A stretch of DNA of 56,174 nucleotides from Prevotella illustrans (GTDB lineage: Bacteria > Bacteroidota > Bacteroidia > Bacteroidales > Bacteroidaceae), in the NCBI RefSeq assembly GCF_017426725.1, contig NZ_JAERMS010000015.1, positions 1 through 56,174 on the forward strand, in the 5' to 3' direction. The notes below the pieces were generated by a model. It did no database searches and was not told the origin of the DNA. It saw only the letters and a program-made list of their open reading frames with translations. This document shows positions 1-6,438 of this stretch, one piece after another. Position numbers and translations under genes: made by a program. Numbering within the stretch: position 1 is the first letter of the stretch; each line of letters opens with the position of its first letter.

Positions 1-41
1 TATATTTGATGCAACTTTGTATGCGTTTTCACAAAAATTAT

Positions 42-55
42 TTAGGACACTATTG
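42..55. mobile_element. Probable insertion-sequence terminus (copy 1)
   Basis: TTAGGACACTATTG occurs here and again at 4283-4296, each time preceded by an AT-rich stretch of about 10 bases of similar form (AAAAATTAT here, GAAAAATAC there) with TTCAC further upstream. Outside these bases the two loci differ. I infer that they are the same end of an insertion sequence, with the body of this copy lying left of the window. The family cannot be told because no transposase is visible. Confidence 0.4.
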
Positions 56-127
56 AGTTACTTTAGTTTTTGGCATCCTTTTCTCGATTTGATGTGATTG
101 AAATAACTGAAAGCCATTGTTTTTTAG

Positions 128-135
128 TAACTTTG
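128..135 (+). promoter_or_regulatory. Promoter -7 element for the 5'-nucleotidase gene pair
   Basis: TAACTTTG fits the Bacteroidota -7 consensus TAnnTTTG. No well-spaced TTTG -33 element is evident; the nearest upstream TTG (98-100) is about 27 bp away. The leader to the ATG at 256 is about 110 nt. Confidence 0.45.
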
Positions 136-255
136 CAACCTGTAGGTTTATTTCTTATTCCTTATTGAGGTTATTGTTTTGTAGGCTTTTCTGCAAAATC
201 ATGAATCCTCATTGCTTGAATGAATAGTATTTTTGTTATTATTAAATAAGGTTAC

Positions 256-1023
256 ATGTTAAACATTAAACAAATTATTTCAGGTGCTATCGTGACGGTT
301 GCTCTTTTCGGTAGTTGTCATTCTCACTATGAGATGACTTCTATTCAGCGCACACGAATTCTTATCGACAGTACCTATGATCGTCAGCCGGACAGGGCCG
401 CCATGCGGTTTATAGCCAAGTATGAACCTATTGTAGACTCGATGATGAGTCCTGTTGTGGGCTATGCGGCAACAGACATGATGGTGAAACAGCCTGAAAG
501 TGATCTTTCGAATCTCTTGGCCGATATCTTGATCTGGGCTAGCAAAGCGTTTCATGAAACTCCGGATTTCTCAGTCTATAATATGGGAGGAATTCGGGCG
601 GCAATCTCTAAAGGTAAGGTGACTTATGGCGACGTGCTCGATGTGGCTCCTTTTGAAAACAAGATTTGTTTTATGACGCTTTCCGGCGCGAAGGTGATAG
701 AATTATTTCAGCAAATCGCTCTATTGGGTGGGGAGGGAGTTAGCCATGGCGTATCTTTGGTTATCTCTGCTGATCGTAAACTGAAGCAACTGTCTATTCA
801 TGGTAAGAAAGTAGATCCTTCCGCTTCTTATCGATTGGCTACTTTGGATTATCTTGGGCAAGGCAATGATGGGATGACCGCATTTAAGGCCGGTACAAAT
901 CTGGTGTTGCCTAAGGGTGAAAAAAATAATGTGCGTTTTCTGATTATGGATTATTTCCGTGAGAAGATGGATAAAGGCGAACAAGTTACCTCGCGGGTAG
1001 AGGGGCGAATTGTCCGCGAATAA
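256..1023 (+). CDS. 5'-nucleotidase C-terminal-domain lipoprotein
   Basis: A 255-residue exported lipoprotein: hydrophobic segment then a lipobox-like ALFGSC, with Cys21 as the likely lipidated residue. The rest matches the substrate-recognition (C-terminal) domain of UshA-type 5'-nucleotidases, with the typical blocks SNLLADIL, FSVYNMGGIRA, APFENKI and GQGNDGMTAF. UshA enzymes hydrolyse nucleotides in the periplasm and use this domain to grip the nucleoside. Here it is a separate gene placed directly before the catalytic-domain gene at 1055, so the two products probably work as a pair. The ATG at 256 gives a clean signal peptide. I am confident of the domain; the joint activity is inference. 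Confidence 0.85.
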   Translation: MLNIKQIISGAIVTVALFGSCHSHYEMTSIQRTRILIDSTYDRQPDRAAMRFIAKYEPIVDSMMSPVVGYAATDMMVKQPESDLSNLLADILIWASKAFHETPDFSVYNMGGIRAAISKGKVTYGDVLDVAPFENKICFMTLSGAKVIELFQQIALLGGEGVSHGVSLVISADRKLKQLSIHGKKVDPSASYRLATLDYLGQGNDGMTAFKAGTNLVLPKGEKNNVRFLIMDYFREKMDKGEQVTSRVEGRIVRE

Positions 1024-1054
1024 TTAGTTGTTACATGAATTTCTTATATTGAAA

Positions 1055-1888
1055 ATGAAGCATTTATTTATTTTTATATGGTTGGCGCTTGCTTCTGTGG
1101 GCATGGCTCAGCCGAAGCAATTGGTAATATTGCACACAAACGACACGCATAGTACTATTTTCCCTCTTAATATCAATTTGGCTGATACGATGAGAGCCGG
1201 GAGGGGGGGATTTATGAGACGTGTGGCCATGCTTGATCAGGAGCGCAAGAAAGAGCCGGAACTTTTGTTGTTTGACAGTGGCGATTTCTCTCAAGGCTCA
1301 CCTTATTATACCTTGTTTAAGGGAGATGTTGAGATTGGACTTATGAATCTGATGCGTTATGATGCTGTTGTTATTGGCAATCATGAGTTTGATTTCGGGC
1401 TTGATAACATGGCACGTATATTCCGTATGGCCAAGTTCCCGATTCTTTGTGCTAATTATGACTTTACGGGAACACCGGTGGAAGGCCTTGTGAAACCCTA
1501 TGTAATTTTAAAAAGAAAGGGTTTGAAGATTGGTGTCTTTGGCTTGTCACCGGCTATGGAAGGTTTGGTTGATACCGCAAAGTGTCATGGTGTGAAGTTT
1601 CTTGACCCGATTGTCGTAGCTAAGGATATGGTGCGTACTTTGAAACAGCGCCATTGTGATCTTATCATCTGCCTGTCTCACCTCGGATGGAATGTTAGAG
1701 GCATTGGCGATAATCAGGTTATTCAAAATACGGCCGGTTTAGATCTCGTTCTTGGCGGTCATTCGCATAGCTATTTTGAGCATTTAAACTATGTGAAAGA
1801 TCCATCAGGAAAGGATGTTCCTGTTGATCAGAATGGTAAACATGCCATCTTTGTCGGTAAGATGAAATTGGAGATGACCAAACGTTAG
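1055..1888 (+). CDS. Metallophosphatase (5'-nucleotidase N-terminal domain)
   Basis: This 277-residue protein is the catalytic half of a UshA-like nucleotidase. The two-metal signature is complete: LHTNDTH near the start, DSGDFSQGS, VIGNHEFDFG, LSHLG and LGGHSHSY. The chosen ATG at 1055 begins a good signal peptide (MKHLFIFIWLALASVGMAQ); a TTG nine codons upstream would spoil it. It starts 31 bases after the C-terminal-domain gene and is surely co-transcribed. In UshA the catalytic domain comes first in one chain, whereas here the gene order is reversed. The 3' end converges on the PorT gene with only 13 bases between stop codons. Confidence 0.88.
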   Translation: MKHLFIFIWLALASVGMAQPKQLVILHTNDTHSTIFPLNINLADTMRAGRGGFMRRVAMLDQERKKEPELLLFDSGDFSQGSPYYTLFKGDVEIGLMNLMRYDAVVIGNHEFDFGLDNMARIFRMAKFPILCANYDFTGTPVEGLVKPYVILKRKGLKIGVFGLSPAMEGLVDTAKCHGVKFLDPIVVAKDMVRTLKQRHCDLIICLSHLGWNVRGIGDNQVIQNTAGLDLVLGGHSHSYFEHLNYVKDPSGKDVPVDQNGKHAIFVGKMKLEMTKR

Positions 1889-1901
1889 CGACGTTTCTTT
1901 A

Positions 1902-2642
1902 TTATTCAAAATAGAATGTTAAGGCAATGATTTTAGAGCGTGCTTCCTTTACGCTGTTTGTATAGGGAAGCATGCTCTTGTCTTTTAAATTCTGTGCATG
2001 CTTTTTATCAAGACTATTGATCAAGCTGAACATGAACTTTAATTCCGGACGCAGTTTGAAATAAGGAAGATAGAGATCAATTCCCATGCCTACTTCTGCG
2101 AATATATCATACTTCTTTAGTTTCAGATAATCCTGATTCTTATTGTTGAGATTGAGCATCGGTTCTATTCCGCCCATAACGTATGGACGCATATTATTTA
2201 AACGAGGTCCATCAAAAATAAGTTCTGCGGCTGTGGCAATATAGACTGTTTTCAAGTCTTGATGATACTCTTCGTTTGCCGGACTTTCTCTATTAATCTC
2301 TTGAAACATGAAATGCCGACTGCCGAAATACATCGTGGGGGCCAGTCGTAGTTGAAGATTCTCTGTCAGTCTGGTTTCTCCGGCGACTCCAACTTGAAAT
2401 CCATAATCCCATCTGTTTTGATCAGTTGTAATATGTGTTTCACGACTTGTTCCATCCTCATTGTTTATTGTTTGCAAACCGATGTTTGTAAATTCAATAT
2501 CTTGAAGATGTGTACCTAAAAGAATGCCGAAGTGAAACTGGCGTAGGTCTGTATATGGTCTGTTTTGGACAATGCGTTTTTGTCCATTTGCTGTAATTGC
2601 CGGCAATAGTGATATGATAATAGCACAAATTATTCTTTTCAT
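1902..2642 (-). CDS. porT: PorT-like outer-membrane barrel of the type IX secretion system
   Basis: A 246-residue protein with a signal peptide (cut after ITANGQ) followed by alternating beta-strand sequence and a terminal aromatic residue (TFYFE), as in outer-membrane barrels. The middle and C-terminal blocks RLNNMRPYVMGGIEP, FKLRPELKF and YTNSVKEARSKI resemble Porphyromonas gingivalis PorT, which is needed for type IX secretion and gliding-type export, and the length is nearly the same. It stands alone on the minus strand, not in a por cluster. PorT belongs to a broad barrel family, so a generic beta-barrel protein is the alternative. GldH at 48388 and the C-terminal tail of the GH5 enzyme fit a T9SS-bearing host. 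Confidence 0.68.
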   Translation of the reverse strand: MKRIICAIIISLLPAITANGQKRIVQNRPYTDLRQFHFGILLGTHLQDIEFTNIGLQTINNEDGTSRETHITTDQNRWDYGFQVGVAGETRLTENLQLRLAPTMYFGSRHFMFQEINRESPANEEYHQDLKTVYIATAAELIFDGPRLNNMRPYVMGGIEPMLNLNNKNQDYLKLKKYDIFAEVGMGIDLYLPYFKLRPELKFMFSLINSLDKKHAQNLKDKSMLPYTNSVKEARSKIIALTFYFE

Positions 2643-2805
2643 ATTAAGACAACGTTCGGTTTAACGGTTTATTATGCTTAGTTGCTTTAAGTTTTACATG
2701 TGACTCTTATAGAAAGATGCAAGCTCAGAATAGCTTTTTCATACCCCGGAAAGTATATCATTGCGCGTCTTATAATCTTTTTATTACAAATTTTGCTTAA
2801 TTCTT

Positions 2806-2846
2806 ATACCTAATATTAGGTATTTAAAAATATTTACGTATCTTTG
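2806..2846 (+). promoter_or_regulatory. Ferredoxin promoter with an 18-bp perfect palindrome
   Basis: TATCTTTG at 2839-2846 is a canonical -7 element. Where the -33 element should lie there is instead the perfect palindrome ATACCTAATATTAGGTAT (2806-2823). Its position and symmetry suggest an operator for a dimeric regulator; which one is unknown. Confidence 0.55.
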
Positions 2847-2909
2847 TAATCATAAATAATGGGTATATCCCTTAACGAATTTACATTATTCAAATTAATA
2901 GTATTTATT

Positions 2910-3077
2910 ATGGCTTACGTAATTGGTGAAGACTGCATTGCTTGCGGTACATGTATTGACGAGTGCCCGGTTGGCGCTATTTCTGAAGGTGATATCTATT
3001 CAATCAATCCTGATATGTGTACGGAATGCGGCACATGTGCGGATGTTTGTCCTAACGAGGCAATTTCTCTTCCATAA
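2910..3077 (+). CDS. Small 2[4Fe-4S] ferredoxin
   Basis: A 55-residue ferredoxin with two classical cluster-binding motifs: CIACGTCIDECP and CTECGTCADVCP, each giving CxxCxxCxxxCP. The length and arrangement match clostridial-type bacterial ferredoxins, low-potential electron carriers for enzymes such as pyruvate:ferredoxin oxidoreductase. The ATG at 2910 (MAYVIGEDC) is the family's usual start; an upstream in-frame ATG at 2859 would add 17 atypical residues and is rejected. It is transcribed alone, from a promoter with a palindrome over the -33 site, and ends at a strong terminator. Confidence 0.93.
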   Translation: MAYVIGEDCIACGTCIDECPVGAISEGDIYSINPDMCTECGTCADVCPNEAISLP

Positions 3078-3095
3078 TTGAAAAGTATTAAAATG

Positions 3096-3126
3096 AAAAA
3101 GCGGGGCTGTCAGTCCCGCTTTTTTC
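3096..3126 (+). terminator. Rho-independent terminator after the ferredoxin gene
   Basis: GCGGG and CCCGC arms flank a 9-base loop, with A5 before and T6 after. It lies 19 bases after the ferredoxin stop codon. Confidence 0.85.
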
Positions 3127-3204
3127 ATTTCCTTATCTTTAGGATGGGCTGATATTATGTATATTTGTTTGTTGTCAGAAAATAGAACATAACGTCTGCG
3201 AATC

Positions 3205-3420
3205 CTATCTACACGTTGCCAAAGTCCTCAAGGTAGACGTAAAGTTTCGTGTTGCTGCCATTTCGTCACTCCAGTCAGAAATACACAGTTTGCCCTCACC
3301 GTCAATGCCCAACCTATAATTGCTGCCCCATGCTTGTTCGCCACGGTAAGGTGAAGTGTTGGTGCGCACGCCGTTGACGTCGCAGACATAAATGCCGTTT
3401 TCAAGGATGGACTTTCCCCA
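3205..3420 (-). pseudogene. Fragment of a secreted repeat (propeller-like) protein
   Basis: Read on the minus strand from 3420 down to a TAG at 3205-3207, there are about 71 open codons containing NGIYVCDVNGVRTNTSPYRG and YRLGIDGEGKLCISDWSDE. The second phrase resembles the blade signature of beta-propeller-like secreted proteins of Bacteroidota. There is no start codon context and no remainder of the gene, so this is an internal scrap of a larger protein. The reading frame still looks protein-like, which suggests fairly recent decay. Family assignment is from memory and loose. Confidence 0.45.
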
Positions 3421-3451
3421 TGTAACTATATGAGAATTTTTCTTAAAATAT

Positions 3452-3482
3452 TTTGTCCCTATTGCTTAATTTTCTATTTTTG
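3452..3482 (+). promoter_or_regulatory. Well-formed promoter before the broken DUF3244-like gene
   Basis: TTTG (3452-3455) and TATTTTTG (3475-3482) are separated by 19 bp, an ideal Bacteroidota promoter. It lies 22 bp upstream of the ATG at 3505, so the broken reading frame may still be transcribed. Confidence 0.65.
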
Positions 3483-3504
3483 AGACAATAAAAACTTAAA
3501 TCAA

Positions 3505-3942
3505 ATGGAAAGAACATCAAAATCTAAAGAATTAAAGCATATACTAATATTGATATGCTTGATGTTGATAGCAAGTTTACTAAATTTAAACGCAACAACT
3601 TTTAAAGCAGATGGAGATGTTGTAGTTGTGCATGTTGATGCTCCAAAATCTTTAATATCAACGTCAAAGCCTTGAAGTGTACCAATGCATAGCAGTTCTA
3701 AAACAATCTATTTAGAATTCTTGCAAGATGTAAACGATGTAACTATTGTTATAAAAGAAACAGGACAGACTATCGTTTCACCCACGTATTCACCGACACA
3801 AGACTCATCTCCGTCTGTACTGCTGCCTATGCCGCAGAAAGACCGTCGGATTTCAGAAAAACTGCACGGCAGCGCATACGGAAACAATGCTTTTCGCCAA
3901 AGCAAAAACCTCTCTCGAGTTCGAGACGCTGTGTCTCGGTAA
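3505..3942 (+). pseudogene. DUF3244-like small secreted protein gene interrupted by an in-frame TGA
   Basis: From the ATG at 3505, 56 codons encode a signal-peptide-like start (hydrophobic ILILICLMLIASLLNLNA) and a short mature part ending in a TGA at 3673-3675. The same frame then continues open through SVPMHSSSKTIYLEFLQDVN and DVTIVIKETGQTIVSP, which looks like the beta-strand core of DUF3244 proteins (small exported proteins of Bacteroidales). After about 3785 the sequence no longer resembles that family, so the 3' end is probably replaced too. A single nonsense change plus a lost tail is the simplest reading. A 56-residue truncated product could still be made from the intact promoter. Confidence 0.5.
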
Positions 3943-4160
3943 ACTCCAATACTTTTGGCTTCCCCATAACTAAGAATAGAACAGGAATTACATATATTTA
4001 TCTTATATAAAATAATTTTGTTCACTTACTTATATATAGGGTTGCGGGTTATCGAGGGCGTGGCGTGAGCCGCTGCGTCGGGTTCATTGTCGTGGCGTGA
4101 GGTGTGTTTGTCCGTTCCATGCTTTTTAATCAGAGATTTGATTAAATCTTTAGGTAATTG
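3943..4160. other. Non-coding stretch with a GC-rich patch
   Basis: No supported gene. In otherwise AT-rich DNA, 4035-4120 is GC-rich and contains the direct repeat CGTGGCGTGAG at 4059-4069 and 4091-4101, 32 bp apart. The patch may be foreign or a relic. Confidence 0.4.
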
Positions 4161-4192
4161 TTGGATTATTTGAACGAAAAGTGTTATCTTTG
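4161..4192 (+). promoter_or_regulatory. Promoter for the LuxR-type gene or a short leader RNA
   Basis: TTG (4161-4163) and TATCTTTG (4185-4192) have a 21-bp spacer. Transcription would start near 4199, at the base of the hairpin described next. Confidence 0.55.
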
Positions 4193-4196
4193 TCAT

Positions 4197-4273
4197 GAAG
4201 GAAGTTTTGGTTTTGGGTAAACACTAAGATAAGACTTTTTTGCCTTAGTGAAAACAACTTCCTTCACTTTTTT
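4197..4273 (+). terminator. Leader hairpin with T-tract: attenuator-like, or end of a small RNA
   Basis: GAAGGAAGTT (4197-4206) pairs perfectly with AACTTCCTTC (4256-4265). Inside, CACTAAG (4222-4228) pairs with CTTAGTG (4244-4250). T6 follows at 4268-4273. With the promoter just upstream this predicts a folded transcript of about 75 nt, ending before the LuxR-type gene at 4324. It may be an attenuator, a small RNA, or part of a mobile-element end, since a probable IS terminus is 10 bp further on. Confidence 0.5.
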
Positions 4274-4282
4274 GAAAAATAC

Positions 4283-4296
4283 TTAGGACACTATTG
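4283..4296. mobile_element. Probable insertion-sequence terminus (copy 2)
   Basis: This is the second copy of TTAGGACACTATTG, identical over 14 bases to 42-55. No transposase or opposite terminus is visible nearby, so it is probably a relic or solo end. Confidence 0.4.
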
Positions 4297-4323
4297 GTCA
4301 AAAAGACGTAAACACTCCATAGA

Positions 4324-5070
4324 ATGACGGTTTTCGATATTTTAAAAGAGTTAAAGGAGGCAGACGACAAGACACAGAGTATCCGGAGTCAAGCCATAGA
4401 TGATTATTCTCCTTATATAAGAAGTGCCCAAGCTACTGATAGGCTTGGATATGGAGGAATAGTTCTGATTGATTTCTGTCGATGTACTTTTCTATATGTA
4501 TCACCATCTGTTTTTTCAACTCTACAACAAAAAGGAATTAGAGATAACGGAGGAAAAATTGACAATATACTTGATGAAAGACAGTTAAGCTATTTGAGCA
4601 ATATTCTTAAATCGTATTTCGCGTTACTTAAAAAGAACTACGCAAGGATAGAGTCCTCAGTTTTGCATTTTGACTTGTCAATAAATATCTCTTTATGTAA
4701 GCAAATGATACACGCCTCGTTGACCCCTTGTTTGATTGACAGTGACAAACATGTTACAATGGGAATTTGTATGTTAACGTATTCAACAAGAAAACAAATG
4801 GGGAACGCCCTTGTTAAGCTACCTGGGGTTGACTATCATTTTGAATTGAGAAACGATAAATGGGTGCAAACCAATAATTCACATTTAACTAATATGGAAA
4901 AAGTTATTATTGGGCAAAGTGCAAATGGTAAAAGCATAGCGAACATAGCGGAGTATCTCTCTGTTTCGATAGCTACAATCAAGACTCACAGAACAAACAT
5001 ATCCAAAAAACTTGGAGTTAACAATATTACTGAGGCCATACAATATGTGGAGGATTATAATCTAATTTGA
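4324..5070 (+). CDS. LuxR-type helix-turn-helix regulator
   Basis: A 248-residue regulator. Residues about 185-248 form a GerE/LuxR DNA-binding domain: LTNMEKVIIGQSANGKSIAN, then the recognition part SVSIATIKTHRTNISKKLGV. The first 180 residues carry no motif I recognise and may be a PAS-like or other sensor fold (GGIVLIDFCRCTFLYVSP). There is no signal peptide or membrane helix, so it is cytoplasmic. The codons are markedly AT-rich compared with the core genes to the right, and it sits between relics and a possible IS end, so it was probably acquired. It is alone, with no partner kinase, and its target is unknown. Confidence 0.8.
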   Translation: MTVFDILKELKEADDKTQSIRSQAIDDYSPYIRSAQATDRLGYGGIVLIDFCRCTFLYVSPSVFSTLQQKGIRDNGGKIDNILDERQLSYLSNILKSYFALLKKNYARIESSVLHFDLSINISLCKQMIHASLTPCLIDSDKHVTMGICMLTYSTRKQMGNALVKLPGVDYHFELRNDKWVQTNNSHLTNMEKVIIGQSANGKSIANIAEYLSVSIATIKTHRTNISKKLGVNNITEAIQYVEDYNLI

Positions 5071-5165
5071 GAACTATCCATTTAACAAAAATATCACCAT
5101 TGATTATCAGTTACTTATGAGCATTTTATGGTGAGTTTGGGTGACGCACGGCTCTTTTTGGGGCC

Positions 5166-6248
5166 TTAATCCAATGCTTGTTGGATTCTTGACTTTTCTT
5201 TATCAATATAGTTTTGTAATATCTCAAACATCTTTGGAACAAAATCATCAAGGGTTTTATATTGTTTGCGTTGTCGCTCGTAACTCCGTAAGGCCATCAC
5301 CAGTTCGGGCATCCATTTGAAGTCTCTCTGAATCTGCTCACGCATTTCGTCTGCAAGCGCTTTCTTGTCTGCGTTGTGTTGCATCATATATAAGATGACG
5401 GCAGCTCTTACGATTGATTCGTTTAGGATGGTCTCTCCGTTTGTATAGGCTTGGTTTGCCATGGCTCTGTAGCTTAAATTCAGGAGTTCATGACCGATAT
5501 GACGTGTTTTCACAGAGTCTAATTTAGAGCAGTTGATAAACGAATGGTTGAATTCATGAATAAGTGTTGGCTTGAACCATGCCGGATTGAATTCTCCTTC
5601 TTTATTGACGGCGTATCCAATGACCGCGAAAGGTTCTTCTTGTTCTCCTTTCAGCTGACGTGTCGGGCCATAATTGCCGCCACCATTTGTCATTCCTATG
5701 ATGACGTGGAAAGTTGTCTTAATCTTTTTGCCATAGAAACGATCATACCATGCTTTATCGAAGTCAGCTAATATATCTTTCTTAAATTTGTCCACCGTGC
5801 GATTATAGAGATCCATGTGCCGGAGATAGAAGTCATGGAACTGAGTGTCGTTATAGAAACTGTTCAGCTTGACAAGAAACGTATCTAAAGAAACGTTTTC
5901 CCAACGTTTGTCAAGAAGGTTTTTTTCGATAGGGAGTAGGCTTACCTTTCCGTGAGCGCATTCAAGTGAGATCGACATCGATGCAACAGCGTCATAGGAA
6001 ATGCCATAGTCTTTGCGCAACTGTTGCATATAGGCAACGGCAGGATGATTGGTGTATTGACCAAACCATTTGTCAACATCTATGCAATATTGTCCGCCTT
6101 GGTCCATGTTATATTCACGGAAACCGGAGGTTCTGGCAAGAATATTCATCAGTTCTACATTCTCCTCAACGGAGATGCTTATCGCTTCTTTGGCCAATAA
6201 ACTTAGTTGCAATAGTAAAAGAAATGTTGTACAAAAAATCTTTTTCAT
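5166..6248 (-). CDS. DUF4932-type exported putative metalloprotease
   Basis: A 360-residue protein with an N-terminal signal peptide ending near LLAKEA. It contains HEFNH at residues 231-235, the HExxH zinc-binding motif, and NES about 40 residues later (Glu277) that could supply the third ligand as in gluzincins. The overall sequence resembles the DUF4932 family of Bacteroidota, whose substrate is not known to me. It is monocistronic, separated from the convergent LuxR-type gene by 95 bp without an obvious terminator. Zinc binding is inferred from the motif; peptidase activity is plausible but unproven. Confidence 0.75.
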   Translation of the reverse strand: MKKIFCTTFLLLLQLSLLAKEAISISVEENVELMNILARTSGFREYNMDQGGQYCIDVDKWFGQYTNHPAVAYMQQLRKDYGISYDAVASMSISLECAHGKVSLLPIEKNLLDKRWENVSLDTFLVKLNSFYNDTQFHDFYLRHMDLYNRTVDKFKKDILADFDKAWYDRFYGKKIKTTFHVIIGMTNGGGNYGPTRQLKGEQEEPFAVIGYAVNKEGEFNPAWFKPTLIHEFNHSFINCSKLDSVKTRHIGHELLNLSYRAMANQAYTNGETILNESIVRAAVILYMMQHNADKKALADEMREQIQRDFKWMPELVMALRSYERQRKQYKTLDDFVPKMFEILQNYIDKEKSRIQQALD

Positions 6249-6375
6249 GTTTTTATAATTAGTGGTTCTGATCTGACGTCCCCTTCTTTTTCATAAAGTG
6301 GCTTTCCTTCTGTGGGGAAGAGCGATACTGCGCAAAAAATGTTTTTCTCCTATGGGAGATAAACGGAGTTTTCAT

Positions 6376-6413
6376 AAAAATAGAGGGCATGCCTGTTTTG
6401 TGACATACCCTCT
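6376..6413 (-). terminator. Terminator of the exb-tonB-TPR operon
   Basis: On the minus strand AGAGGG(T)ATG and CAT(G)CCCTCT form a stem followed by ATTTTT. It lies 26 bases after the stop codon of the TPR gene, at the end of the operon. Confidence 0.75.
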
Positions 6414-6438
6414 CGTTTCTATTATGTTTCGTATATTG

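Noticed and set aside
3673..3675. TGA read as a sense codon (recoding or selenocysteine) in the DUF3244-like frame
   Set aside because: TGA is used as an ordinary stop elsewhere (LuxR-type gene, HTCS), no SECIS-like element is evident, and the frame's 3' end is also decayed.
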